A stretch of 64,000 nt of DNA from Novosphingobium sp. MW5 (lineage in GTDB: Bacteria; Pseudomonadota; Alphaproteobacteria; Sphingomonadales; Sphingomonadaceae). A program made the translations under genes and the position numbers. The stretch lies in NCBI GenBank assembly GCA_025938935.1, contig JAPCWB010000001.1:1860001-1924000 (forward strand). The letters run 5' to 3'. The notes below the pieces were generated by a model. It was not told where the DNA came from, made no database searches, and saw only the letters and a program-made list of their open reading frames with translations. Numbering within the stretch: position 1 is the stretch's first letter; the number at the start of each line of letters is the position of its first letter. Of the stretch, positions 18,960 through 27,190 are shown in pieces.

Positions 18960-19877
18960 TCAGGCTGCGCTGACCTGCACAGATCGAGCATTAATTTCAC
19001 TGCGCAGCGTGACGGCGTGGATCGAAGCCGAAGGCTTCAGGACCCGCAAGGCGGCGCCATCGATGGTGCTGTGGACGGCAAATGGCGCGCCGACTCCCAT
19101 CAGTTTTGCCGAGATTCCGGGTCTGGTGTTTTCAAGCTTTGCGCGCCAGCGAATCTGCGTAACCCCTCTTGCGGCAGGAACCGGGGCAAGAGTGGCCGAC
19201 AGGAGCGGATTGAACCCATCGTCCCGCAACAGGAGATCGCATTCCCCCGTCACGGGATCGGCCGAGATGCGCAGCGTAATCGGGAAATCCGAGCTGAAGG
19301 GCGAAGGCCAGTGCAGGCCTGCCCACTGGCACGAGCGTTCAAGCACAAGCTTGCCATTCTGCTCGGCCAGTTCGGCGAGCAAGTAAGGTGTGAAGCGCAC
19401 ACCCCGGATGGACAGGACGAGCGAGGGATCGTCGAACAAGGCGGCGATGTAATGCTCGTGGTCAAGTGCAACATTGGCGGTGCCAGCCAAGGGCATCATA
19501 GCTGTAGCCGGTTCTGGCGCGGGGGCCTTGGCATCGAGGCAAACCCGAACAAAACCGCCGCTTTCGGCAACACCAAAAGGTATGGCCCGGTAGAGCGCGG
19601 GGAATTTTGCCTCGCTCTTCAGGTTCGGGATGTCCTTGAGATGGCCGGTTTTCCCTTCATAGGTCCAGCCGTGATAGCCGCACTGGATCATGCCATTGCC
19701 CAGCACGCAGCCCAGTGAAAGCGGGGCGCGGCGATGCGGGCAGCGGTCTTCAAGGGCATGCGCCACACCCTGGTGATCGCGCCACAGGACTATCGGCTGT
19801 TCACCGATATCGACATTGATCGGTTTGGCCGAGGTTACTTCCTCGGATCGGGCAACAGCCCACCATGCTTCAGCCAT
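18960..19877 (-). CDS. Rieske [2Fe-2S] protein lacking the mononuclear-iron motif
   Basis: This 305-residue protein starts like a Rieske oxygenase alpha subunit and keeps all cluster ligands: C46 and H48 in CPHRRAPLS, C66 and H69 in CGYHGW. In the C-terminal part, where D-x2-H-x4-H should appear, the nearest stretch is ALDHEHYIAALFDDPSLV, without the spaced histidines, so an active iron site is unlikely. It is about 40 residues shorter than common one-component oxygenases. It probably passes electrons from the ferredoxin (21275) to the Rieske-less catalytic protein encoded 19 bp downstream. Its start overlaps the upstream LLM stop by 8 bp. Confidence 0.83.
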   Translation of the reverse strand: MAEAWWAVARSEEVTSAKPINVDIGEQPIVLWRDHQGVAHALEDRCPHRRAPLSLGCVLGNGMIQCGYHGWTYEGKTGHLKDIPNLKSEAKFPALYRAIPFGVAESGGFVRVCLDAKAPAPEPATAMMPLAGTANVALDHEHYIAALFDDPSLVLSIRGVRFTPYLLAELAEQNGKLVLERSCQWAGLHWPSPFSSDFPITLRISADPVTGECDLLLRDDGFNPLLSATLAPVPAARGVTQIRWRAKLENTRPGISAKLMGVGAPFAVHSTIDGAALRVLKPSASIHAVTLRSEINARSVQVSAA

Positions 19878-20892
19878 AAAACAGCTCCGCTATTCTTTGG
19901 CGGTAAAGTGCCGCCTTGCCCGGTTCGATACCAAATTGCGGCACGACCGGAGTAATGGAATCGGCATGGGCGGCGCGCTCGGCCACTTGTGCGCGCACCT
20001 CGTCGATCGAACCGAGAATGGTAATGGCGCTGACCATGTCATCCGGACAGGCCTTCGCCATGGCGTCATAATCCTGCGCCGCGAAGGCTGACTGAATCGC
20101 CAGTGCCTGGCTGCCGAAACCGATTTCGGTGAAGTAGCGCAGATATTGCGGTGACTGGGTGTAAAAGGCGATATTGGCACGCGCATCGGCGATGGCCTCG
20201 GCGCGATCGGGATTGATCACGGTGAAGATCATCAGGTTGACGTCGATGTCGCTCCGGCTGCGCCCGGTCTTGTCGAGACCGGCCTTCAGCGATTGATCCA
20301 CGCGGTCTTTCAGCCAGCGAGTGGTCCACAGTGGATGACCGAGCAGCCCATCGGCAATGGCGCCGGCCTGTTCGCAGGCCTTTTCGAATACCGCAGGAAG
20401 ATAGACGGGGATGGCACTGCGACGGGCGGGGCGGACCAGGCGGAAGTGCGCAAGGTCGAGCGTGCAATATTCGCCCTCAAGCCGCGTCAGTTCACCGGTG
20501 TGGCCGCGCGCGATAACCTCACGAACTTGTCCCACCACTTCGCGCATATGCGCCAGCGGCTTGCCATAGCTCATGCCGAAGCTTCCTTCGATCTGACTTT
20601 CGGCGCTGGAGCCAAGGCCGAGCACGGCGCGGCCATCGCTGATATGGTCAAGATCAATTGCGCTACAGGCAGTTTCCAGCGGGCTGCGCGTGAAGGCGAG
20701 GGCGATGCCGGTGCCCAGCTTGATCCGGCTGGTTACCGCCGCTGCTGCGGCTAGCGTGGTGAACGGCGCGCCAAAAATCTGCGGTGCCCAGACGCCCTCG
20801 ACTTCGGCCGCTTCCCAGCCTTGGACCAAAGGGACCAATTCGCTGGCGGGCAGCACAGGCAGTTCGGCCCATACAGGCTTGGCAGCGGCCAT
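19870..20892 (-). CDS. LLM-class flavin/F420-dependent oxidoreductase
   Basis: This 340-residue luciferase-like barrel protein is a paralogue of the one at 16818. The shared landmarks are an N-terminal LPVLPASELV versus MPILPAPVMG, TRSPLETA versus TRSPVETA, and DHISDGRAVLGLGSS. It probably carries out a hydride transfer with F420H2 or reduced flavin on the same or a sequential intermediate as its paralogue. ATG 20892 follows the LEH-like gene stop by 2 bp and its own stop lies inside the Rieske gene start, so expression is tightly coupled. Cofactor assignment is by family and by the FO synthase in the island. Confidence 0.85.
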   Translation of the reverse strand: MAAAKPVWAELPVLPASELVPLVQGWEAAEVEGVWAPQIFGAPFTTLAAAAAVTSRIKLGTGIALAFTRSPLETACSAIDLDHISDGRAVLGLGSSAESQIEGSFGMSYGKPLAHMREVVGQVREVIARGHTGELTRLEGEYCTLDLAHFRLVRPARRSAIPVYLPAVFEKACEQAGAIADGLLGHPLWTTRWLKDRVDQSLKAGLDKTGRSRSDIDVNLMIFTVINPDRAEAIADARANIAFYTQSPQYLRYFTEIGFGSQALAIQSAFAAQDYDAMAKACPDDMVSAITILGSIDEVRAQVAERAAHADSITPVVPQFGIEPGKAALYRQRIAELFYG

Positions 20893-20894
20893 CG

Positions 20895-21272
20895 TCAGAA
20901 GCCCTTCGCGGTATCGAAATAATCGCGCCAGGCTATGATTTTGGGCCCGTCCATCTCGAACACGCCCATCAGCGTGATCGAAACAATGAGAATTCCGTCC
21001 TTGTCGTAGAAATTGTCAGTCCGCTCGGTCAGCACGATGTTGCCGACTTCCGCAGCGTGATGAACGATCACCTCGCCGCTTTCGATTGGCTTCATCTGTG
21101 CAAAGCCGTCCATGAAGGCCTTTGCCTCGGCAAAGCCTACCGTCCGCGACAGGCCCACGTTTTCCCAGACGGTCTGATCCGTAAACCGCCGCTCCATCGA
21201 CACGAGCATGTCAGCCAGTGTGGGCTTCCATTCGTCGAAAAATGACAGAACCTCGGAAAGGGCGCTGCTCAT
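20895..21272 (-). CDS. Limonene-1,2-epoxide hydrolase-like protein (LEH family), copy 2
   Basis: This 125-residue LEH-fold protein matches the limonene-epoxide hydrolase pattern better than the copy at 14695. It has R84 and D86 in LTERTD, D120 in AWRDYFD, and an Asn in TVWENVG where the family water-holding Asn is found. Epoxide opening of a product of the P450 or the split oxygenase is plausible. ATG 21272 lies 2 bp after the ferredoxin stop, with GGAAG upstream; the longer open frame reaches into the ferredoxin gene and is not used. It is the third gene of the seven-gene unit. Confidence 0.77.
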   Translation of the reverse strand: MSSALSEVLSFFDEWKPTLADMLVSMERRFTDQTVWENVGLSRTVGFAEAKAFMDGFAQMKPIESGEVIVHHAAEVGNIVLTERTDNFYDKDGILIVSITLMGVFEMDGPKIIAWRDYFDTAKGF

Positions 21273-21274
21273 CG

Positions 21275-21592
21275 TCAGTCTTCCTTGGCGATGGTCACGG
21301 TCATTCCGTCCATTTCCTGGGTAATTGCCACCTGACATGAAAGGCGGCTGTTGGCCGTGCGATGATCGGAGCTGTCCAGCAGGTCGTTCTCGTCATCGCT
21401 CATCTTGGTCAACCAGCCCATCGCCGCGTCGTCGATGACAACGTGGCAGGTCGCGCAAGAACAGCAGCCGCCGCAGAGTGCCAGCAGTTCATCAACGCCG
21501 GCATCGCGGATCGCCTCCATCAGCGACTGGCCGGGCTGTGCTGCGACAACCTTTGAACTGCCGTCACGATTGATCACATTGATTGTCGTCAC
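21275..21592 (-). CDS. [2Fe-2S] ferredoxin, adrenodoxin/putidaredoxin type
   Basis: This 105-residue ferredoxin carries one [2Fe-2S] cluster with ligands C40, C46, C49 and C86 (C-x5-C-x2-C-x36-C) in [11 protein letters not shown] and SCQV. Ferredoxins of this type deliver single electrons to bacterial P450s and to some Rieske oxygenases. Two clients are in the island: the Rieske pair downstream in the same operon and the P450 at 37806. No ferredoxin reductase gene is in the window, so one must be supplied from elsewhere. It is the second gene of the unit, 19 bp after the sulfotransferase. Confidence 0.92.
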   Translation of the reverse strand: MTTINVINRDGSSKVVAAQPGQSLMEAIRDAGVDELLALCGGCCSCATCHVVIDDAAMGWLTKMSDDENDLLDSSDHRTANSRLSCQVAITQEMDGMTVTIAKED

Positions 21593-21611
21593 ATTTAATC
21601 TCCTGAGGGCG

Positions 21612-22883
21612 CTATCTCACTTCACGTTCGACCGGGAAGTGATTGAAATAAAATTCGAAATTTTCCCTAATATCATCGGCCGTAATGCCGAAGTCCCGCT
21701 CCAGATCAAACACCACGCGGCCTTTGACGCTGGGGTCATGGTCCGCATGGTACTTGTGCAGGGTTGCGAGGGTTTCGGCATCGAGCGTGATCCCCGCCTT
21801 GGCGTAGATCTCGCTCAAAATGGCGTCAGGGTTTTTGATCCACTGATGAAAATAGACGTCCACCGTCTGATCCGCTGGCAACACATGATGATCGCGCACG
21901 CAGCGCTCCAGCAGAATGCGATAGCGATCGATCCAATAGGCCTTGGGCTCCTCAGGATCGCTCTTCGTACGCAGAATGCGCGAGGCATAGAGCCACATCG
22001 AAAGCGTCGAGCGGATCGAGGCGACAGGATCCCTGTGGGTGATCACATAGGTCGCATCGGGGAAGGTGGCGCGCAGAACCGGTAACTGTTCCATGTGCTG
22101 CGGGCACTTGATCACCCAGCGATTGGGCCCCTTCAGGAAAGTCAGCACCTGCAGACCCTTTTTGAGGTAGGCATAGGTGCCGCTCTGGTCGTGGTTGAGG
22201 TAATAGTCGCGCCACTTCGGGACCAGTGCCAGCCATTCAAGCAGGTATGACGAAAAATCGAGCGCTTGCAGTTCGATATCCTCGCTGATGTGATCAGGCG
22301 AGAATTCGTGCATGAATTTGAACAGCGGCATCATCGCGTCCTGCTGTTCCCAACCCGCAGCAGCACGAGTCCAGCGCGGATTGGCATCATCTGCTTGCGG
22401 CGCGTCGGCTTCCGTCGGGACAGGTGCAGTGGCTTCCCACCATGGCATCGAGCGCAGGCGCTGGTCAGCGGAAAGCAGGCCGAGCAGATGGGTCGTTCCC
22501 GAACGCGGCGGCCCGGCAACAATGATCGGGCGATCAATGACTATGTCGAGGATTTCAGGATGGCGTTTGCAGATATCCTCTACCCGCAGGCGATCAGAGG
22601 CATAGCGCAGGAACATCGTCCATAGCGCGGCATGGGAAATCGGGCTGAGGAAGCTGTCTTCCTTGACGCATTGGCACCACAGTTCCAGCCGTTCGACAAA
22701 ATCCATGGCACCGAAATCGCTGAGGCCGGTCTGGGCCTGCGCTGCGCCAAGAATTGCCTCCGCCGAGAAATCGAAGTTGGCTTGAGCGGCGCCGGCAAGG
22801 GCAGCCTGCTGCAATTCGGTGAGCACCGGATTGCGCATGTCGGTGATGTCGAACACCTCACCTTTCGCTCCGCTTGCCGCCAT
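21612..22883 (-). CDS. Sulfotransferase family protein
   Basis: This 423-residue protein has the PAPS-binding loop GPPRSGTTH at about 124-132, the 3-prime-phosphate segment [14 protein letters not shown] and a typical helical C terminus. Such cytosolic enzymes move a sulfo group from PAPS to a hydroxyl. Many sphingomonad and mycobacterial members remain uncharacterised, and in a degradation island sulfation could activate a hydroxyl for elimination or tag an intermediate. It is the first gene of the seven-gene minus-strand unit, 54 nt from the operator at 22938. A second, distinct sulfotransferase is at 28836. Confidence 0.87.
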   Translation of the reverse strand: MAASGAKGEVFDITDMRNPVLTELQQAALAGAAQANFDFSAEAILGAAQAQTGLSDFGAMDFVERLELWCQCVKEDSFLSPISHAALWTMFLRYASDRLRVEDICKRHPEILDIVIDRPIIVAGPPRSGTTHLLGLLSADQRLRSMPWWEATAPVPTEADAPQADDANPRWTRAAAGWEQQDAMMPLFKFMHEFSPDHISEDIELQALDFSSYLLEWLALVPKWRDYYLNHDQSGTYAYLKKGLQVLTFLKGPNRWVIKCPQHMEQLPVLRATFPDATYVITHRDPVASIRSTLSMWLYASRILRTKSDPEEPKAYWIDRYRILLERCVRDHHVLPADQTVDVYFHQWIKNPDAILSEIYAKAGITLDAETLATLHKYHADHDPSVKGRVVFDLERDFGITADDIRENFEFYFNHFPVEREVR

Positions 22884-22937
22884 GCCAAACTCTCCTTGTC
22901 GCGGCGCAACCTAAACGGGCAGAAAAACGAACCTTGC

Positions 22938-22953
22938 CCTACCAAAAGATATG
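22938..22953. promoter_or_regulatory. Island operator, copy 5 (divergent sulfotransferase / SDR promoter)
   Basis: CCTACC-AAAA-GATATG matches the repeat with one mismatch (T for G at the penultimate base). It lies 54 nt from the sulfotransferase start and 70 nt from the SDR start, governing the two longest units of the island. Confidence 0.6.
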
Positions 22954-23023
22954 CGGGCTTAATCGGGTGCAGGGTTAGCCAGCGCATCAGAACACAAATC
23001 GGCTTGAGGATGCGCACGATAAC

Positions 23024-23809
23024 ATGGCCCAGAATCTCTTCGATCTGACCGGCAAGGTCTCGTTGGTGACCGGGGCGAATTCCGGGCTTGGCTTCGGTTT
23101 TGCCGAGGGTCTGGCGCGGGCCGGCAGTGATCTGGTGATCTGGGGCCGCCGCCCGGACGCAAATGAACGCGCGGCAGACAAGCTGCGTGCGTTGGGCGTG
23201 AAGGTCCATGCGCAATCGGTGGATGTTTCGGCCGAATCGTCGATTATCGCAGGTGTCGCAGAGGCGCTGGCGGTGATGGGCAGGATCGATACGGTCGTCG
23301 CCAATGCCGGTATCGCGAGCCAGAAGCCGTTTATCGAGATGGATGCTGGAACCTATCACGCGCTGATCGACGTCAACCAGCACGGTGTCGTATTCACCTT
23401 GCGCGAAGTCGCCAGGCACATGGTCGAGCGCGCGCAGGCCGGCGATCCCGGCGGTTCGATGATCCTGTGCGGAAGCGGTTCGATCTTTCAGGGCGTGCCG
23501 ACGATGACGCATTACGGAGCGGCAAAAGGCGCGCTGAACTCGCTCGCAAAGGGTATCGCTGCCGAACTTGGTCCGCACGGCATCCGCTGTAATGTGATTG
23601 CGCCGGGTTTCATCATTACCGAAATGACCATGGCCGATCCCGCCATGGGCGAGATGATCGCCGGGATGGTGGCGGCAAAAGCGCCGATAGGTCGGGCGGG
23701 CCAGCCCGACGATCTGTGGGGCGCGGTGGTTTACCTCGCCAGCGATCTGTCGCGATATCACACGGGTGATACGCTGATCGTCGATGGCGGCAAGATCGCG
23801 AACAACTGA
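23024..23809 (+). CDS. SDR family oxidoreductase
   Basis: This 261-residue classical SDR has TGANSGLGFG near 17-26, ANAGIA, YGAAKGALNSL (Y-x3-K) and IVDGGKIANN at the end. It is the first gene of the longest plus-strand unit, which runs with small gaps or overlaps to 32560. The promoter region to the left is only 140 bp and holds the operator at 22938. The likely reaction is oxidation of a secondary alcohol or reduction of a ketone in the pathway. Its sequence lacks the HQPHYAD tail of three other SDRs here, so it belongs to another subgroup. Confidence 0.9.
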   Translation: MAQNLFDLTGKVSLVTGANSGLGFGFAEGLARAGSDLVIWGRRPDANERAADKLRALGVKVHAQSVDVSAESSIIAGVAEALAVMGRIDTVVANAGIASQKPFIEMDAGTYHALIDVNQHGVVFTLREVARHMVERAQAGDPGGSMILCGSGSIFQGVPTMTHYGAAKGALNSLAKGIAAELGPHGIRCNVIAPGFIITEMTMADPAMGEMIAGMVAAKAPIGRAGQPDDLWGAVVYLASDLSRYHTGDTLIVDGGKIANN

Positions 23810-23841
23810 AGTGTGTCAGACGAATTTTTGGGGGATCAGCG

Positions 23842-24615
23842 ATGGAACCGACTAGCATAACCGAAATGCCGCCGCCGGTTAACACCTGGATGCTGGAGAC
23901 GGGCAGCTTCTATCTCTGGCCGCTGATCTTTGTGCTTTGCGCAATCTGGGCGATCCGGACCAAGCGTTTGCCAGTCATGATGCTCCTGTTGCTCGCCGCG
24001 TCATCGAGCTTCTGGCAGGAGTTTTTTGGAGACTGGGGTGCCTACCTGTCGTGGAATCCGGTGTTTGCCCGTCTGCCGTTCTGGGGGGAAATGGCCTATA
24101 CCACGCCGATCAAACCGCTGTTCATTCCACTCAGCTGGGGGTGGTGGTTCTCGCTGTCGATAACCCCGCTGCTGATGCTGACCCTGTGGCTGTCGCGCAA
24201 GTTTCCCGCCGTATCGCTCAACTGGTGGGCCTTCATCGCGGTGTTTCCGCTCTATTCAGCCTATGAGCTTTGGGCTGAAGGCAAAGCCGTCGCTCAAAGC
24301 TGGTGGTCGTACAATGCCGTTATCGGCCCGCAGTGGACGGCCGCCAATGGCATGGGAATGTCGCTTATCTGGCCTGTTGTCCTTGCACTCTGGGCGACGT
24401 GGATCGTCATCTTGCTGGCGAACAAGGATGAGAACGGCCTGTGGTGGCACGAACGGAAGCTGGGCATCGCCGCCAGCGGTTCGGGCTGGGGCCATGAGGC
24501 GAAGCGGCTCGGTGCGTTCATCGTGATGTTTCAAGTAACCTGCTTTCTCGTCGTTACGTTGCCGCCCATCCTGGCGCGGCTGATGTGGGGCGGGCCGAGC
24601 GTGTTGGTGCCCTGA
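23842..24615 (+). CDS. Polytopic membrane protein, possibly AveC/spirocyclase-like, copy 1
   Basis: This 257-residue, tryptophan-rich protein has about seven predicted membrane helices (for example FYLWPLIFVLCAIWAI, PVMMLLLLAASSSF, LIWPVVLALWATWIVILL). The stretch QEFFGDWGAYLSWNP and the following PLFIPLSWGWWFS align with IEPIYDNTLLYWYP and PWFVPLGYAWFFG of the protein at 33498, so the two are paralogues with a shared E-x3-D...W-x-P motif. I recall a similar pattern in AveC-like membrane proteins (spiroketal cyclase/dehydratase), but this is from memory and weak. An enzyme acting on a membrane-soluble intermediate is possible. GGGGGAT precedes ATG 23842. Confidence 0.6.
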   Translation: MEPTSITEMPPPVNTWMLETGSFYLWPLIFVLCAIWAIRTKRLPVMMLLLLAASSSFWQEFFGDWGAYLSWNPVFARLPFWGEMAYTTPIKPLFIPLSWGWWFSLSITPLLMLTLWLSRKFPAVSLNWWAFIAVFPLYSAYELWAEGKAVAQSWWSYNAVIGPQWTAANGMGMSLIWPVVLALWATWIVILLANKDENGLWWHERKLGIAASGSGWGHEAKRLGAFIVMFQVTCFLVVTLPPILARLMWGGPSVLVP

Positions 24616-24617
24616 CG

Positions 24618-25124
24618 ATGTTCCCCCGCCCCAACGCCCGGCACAGCCAGATTGCCTATGTGACGAACGATCTTGATCGGGCGCTGGCGGTCTGGCGCGA
24701 TACATTCGATGTCCCCGCCTTCCATGTCTTTACCAACGACATGCCGGGACTCGAATCCTCGCACCCGTTTCAGTTGAAGATCGCTCTGGCCAATGTCGGC
24801 GGCACCGAGATCGAGTTGATCGAGCCGCTGCATGGTTCTGCGCCGCTTCACTCGGAACCGCTTCCGGCTGACGGCAGATTCGCGATGTGTTTCCATCACG
24901 TAGCCATGCGCATCACCGGCAAGCTGACCGACTATGAAGCGCATATGGCCTCACTCGATGCCCAAGCGCATCCCGTGGCATGGACCGGCGGCTTTGCCGA
25001 TCTGATGCGCTATGCCTACACTGATGAACGAGGCACGCTTGGCCACTATGTCGAACATGTATGGTTCGACGATGATTTCTACGCGCAATTGGCTTCGGCC
25101 ATACCCGTCTATCCGGCGCGGTGA
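24618..25124 (+). CDS. VOC (glyoxalase/dioxygenase fold) family protein
   Basis: This 168-residue vicinal-oxygen-chelate protein shows HSQIAYVTNDLDRALAVW at the N terminus, CFHHVAMR in the second half and YVEHVWFD at the end. These give the usual His/His/Glu metal-ligand pattern. VOC proteins include extradiol dioxygenases, epimerases and lyases. At this length a methylmalonyl-CoA-epimerase- or glyoxalase-like reaction fits better than ring cleavage, but no specific call is possible. ATG 24618 follows the membrane-protein stop by 2 bp. A related VOC protein ends the same unit at 32018. Confidence 0.78.
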   Translation: MFPRPNARHSQIAYVTNDLDRALAVWRDTFDVPAFHVFTNDMPGLESSHPFQLKIALANVGGTEIELIEPLHGSAPLHSEPLPADGRFAMCFHHVAMRITGKLTDYEAHMASLDAQAHPVAWTGGFADLMRYAYTDERGTLGHYVEHVWFDDDFYAQLASAIPVYPAR

Positions 25125-25128
25125 ATTC

Positions 25129-25881
25129 ATGCCGGTAACCAGCCTCAACTTTCGTGATCTTGGCGGCCTTCCAGCGGGAACAGGCCGGATACGTGAAGGC
25201 GTACTTTTCCGCAGCGAAGGGCCGCGCAACTTCAGCAGCGATCAGCTCGCAGTGCTGCAAGGCATGGGCTTTCGCGCCATTGTCGATTTGCGTTCAGCTC
25301 GCGAGCGTGAGGAAGCGCCACATGACTGGCACGGGTCAGATTGCCGATGGCTGGGGCTGGACGTAAACGCCGATCTGCGCGTTTTTGGTCACGAAGGCCG
25401 GGAGCGTCTGATCAAAGGCCCGGAGCCTGAAATTGCCATTTCAACCATGGCGGAAACCTATCGTGAGGTTGTCAGCGCACTGATGCCTCATTGGCCAGCG
25501 ATTGCCGGGGCATTGCTCGATGGCGAAGTGCCCATGTTGCTCAACTGCACCGCGGGCAAGGACCGCACTGGCGTAGCGATTGCCCTGCTGCTGGAAATTG
25601 CGGGGGTGTCCCGCGAAATCATCGTCGAGGATTATATGCGATCGGCGATTTTCGGCGCGAACCTGGTACGCGATGGTGAAGTCGAGCCGGGCATGATGGC
25701 CAGCTTCGGCTTCATGCCCAGTGCGGGACAGATCGAGGCGCTGATCGGCGTGCGAGCTGACTATCTTGAGGCCGTTTGGGACGAGATCAAGCAGCGCTGG
25801 TCCGATGTGCCGGGATATTTCGAGGCCGCCGGTCTGGACGGCACAATGCAACAAGGCCTGCGCATGGTGCTGGCAAATTGA
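25129..25881 (+). CDS. Tyrosine-phosphatase-fold protein (HCx5R-type)
   Basis: This 250-residue protein has the signature NCTAGKDRTG, with the nucleophile C140 and R146, and an N-terminal NFRDLGG typical of bacterial dual-specificity phosphatases (Y_phosphatase3 type). Members dephosphorylate phosphotyrosine, lipids or small molecules. Because the island also encodes two APH-type kinases, a small phosphorylated pathway intermediate is an attractive substrate, though unproven. ATG 25129 is used since the longer open frame overlaps the VOC gene in another frame. The gap to the preceding gene is 4 bp. Confidence 0.82.
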   Translation: MPVTSLNFRDLGGLPAGTGRIREGVLFRSEGPRNFSSDQLAVLQGMGFRAIVDLRSAREREEAPHDWHGSDCRWLGLDVNADLRVFGHEGRERLIKGPEPEIAISTMAETYREVVSALMPHWPAIAGALLDGEVPMLLNCTAGKDRTGVAIALLLEIAGVSREIIVEDYMRSAIFGANLVRDGEVEPGMMASFGFMPSAGQIEALIGVRADYLEAVWDEIKQRWSDVPGYFEAAGLDGTMQQGLRMVLAN

Positions 25882-25913
25882 ACGGCTCCGGCCCCAATCA
25901 GAGGAAGATGGAC

Positions 25914-26777
25914 ATGAATACTGGCGGAGTTATTGGACTTGGCGGCATCGGCGGCGGCGTCGCTCAGTGCTTGCAGCGTTCTGGGCAATTGGCGGCGATC
26001 TATGACGTTCGGGCAGAGGCTGCCGCCAATGTTCCGGGTGCGCCGCCGATGTCGGCCACGCCGCGCGAACTTGCCGCTGCGTCTGATTGTGTTTTGATCG
26101 CCGTACTGAACGGCGCGCAGACAATCGCGGTGCTCGACGGTCCGGACGGCGTTCTTGCGGCTGGCAAGCCGGGCCAGACGGTGATCCTGCTCTCGACAGT
26201 AGCCATGGCCGATCTGGAAGCAGCGCGAGCTCTGTGCGACGCGGCCGGGGTCACCCTGATCGATTGCGGTGTCACCAACGGGCCGAAGTCCGCGCAGAAC
26301 GGTTTGATCTGCTTGGCGGGCGGCTCTGACGCTGATCTGGCTGCGGCCAAGCCGATCTTCGATGGCTTTGCCCAGCAGGTTATCCATATGGGCGGGCCGG
26401 GCGCGGGCATGGCTGCCAAGATCGCACGCAACACCACGTACTTCGGTTGCATGCGCGCAGGGTATGAAGGCGCGGTGATCGCGCGCAACTATGGTGTCGA
26501 TCTGGACCAGCTGACCATGGCGCTGGCGGGTGATCCCAATTCCGGCGGTGGACTAGAAGGCGCCCTGTCGATGGTCAAGCGGCCGGATCCCGCAAACGAT
26601 CCGGCCGAGACCAAGGTGCGTGAATACTTCCAGATGCTGATGCTCAAGGACCTTGAAGTCGCCATTGCCGAGGCCGCCCGGTTTGGCGCCCGGCTGCCGA
26701 TGGTCGAACTGATCGTTGAGAACGCCTTGTCGACCTCTGGTCTGGAATACCCCCTTGGCCAGCCAATTGCCGGTTGA
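25914..26777 (+). CDS. NAD(P)-binding beta-hydroxyacid dehydrogenase (3-hydroxyisobutyrate dehydrogenase family)
   Basis: This 287-residue protein begins with a Rossmann GLGGIGGGVAQCL. It has the DCGVTNGPKSAQNG substrate-loop region and the catalytic Lys in GAGMAAKIARNTTYFG, all features of the 3-hydroxyisobutyrate/tartronate-semialdehyde dehydrogenase family. It should oxidise a beta-hydroxy acid or reduce the aldehyde, and imine reductases are related. ATG 25914 is preferred over ATG 25908 because GAGG lies nine bases upstream. It is followed after 24 bp by the CMD-family gene. Confidence 0.85.
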   Translation: MNTGGVIGLGGIGGGVAQCLQRSGQLAAIYDVRAEAAANVPGAPPMSATPRELAAASDCVLIAVLNGAQTIAVLDGPDGVLAAGKPGQTVILLSTVAMADLEAARALCDAAGVTLIDCGVTNGPKSAQNGLICLAGGSDADLAAAKPIFDGFAQQVIHMGGPGAGMAAKIARNTTYFGCMRAGYEGAVIARNYGVDLDQLTMALAGDPNSGGGLEGALSMVKRPDPANDPAETKVREYFQMLMLKDLEVAIAEAARFGARLPMVELIVENALSTSGLEYPLGQPIAG

Positions 26778-26801
26778 CGCATCAATTTCTGGAGAAAAGC
26801 T

Positions 26802-27188
26802 ATGAATGAAGAGAACTGGGCCAAGGGCCTCGAAGTATTTGACGCAGTCTATGGTCCGGGCACATCAGCCATGGTCACACCGTTCAAGGATTCGCCGTTC
26901 AATCAGGAAATTGTCGGCAACCAGTTTGCCAACCTGTGGGGGAACGAGGCGTTCACCATCCGCGAAAAGCGCCTGATGGTGCTGGGCGCAACGGCGATGC
27001 TGGGGCGGCAGGATCTGGTTGAAATCCAGATGGCTGGCGCGCTGATCAACGGCGAATTCACTGACGAACAGCTTGAACAGATTCCGCTGTTCCTGCTGTT
27101 TTATGCCGGGGCTGGCAATTGCACCGCACTGTTCCGCGGGATCGAGGCGGCCAAGGCGCGGTTCGCAGCGACAAAGAAGGACGCCTGA
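26802..27188 (+). CDS. Carboxymuconolactone decarboxylase family protein
   Basis: This 128-residue protein is of the CMD/AhpD-like all-helical family, seen in the pattern LWGNEAFTIREKRLMVLGATAMLGR and QIPLFLLFYAGAGNCTALFRGIEAA. The AhpD Cys-x2-Cys redox pair is absent, so a peroxidase role is unlikely and a decarboxylase, lactonase or accessory role is more natural. It sits 2 bp before the next SDR (ATG 27191), within the long plus-strand unit. The substrate is unknown. Confidence 0.8.
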   Translation: MNEENWAKGLEVFDAVYGPGTSAMVTPFKDSPFNQEIVGNQFANLWGNEAFTIREKRLMVLGATAMLGRQDLVEIQMAGALINGEFTDEQLEQIPLFLLFYAGAGNCTALFRGIEAAKARFAATKKDA

Positions 27189-27190
27189 CC

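Noticed and set aside
22580..23761. Long minus-strand open frame of 393 residues opposite the sulfotransferase start and the SDR at 23024
   Set aside because: It is the antisense of a well-conserved SDR and crosses the divergent promoter with the operator. No family motif is present; it is an effect of high GC content.
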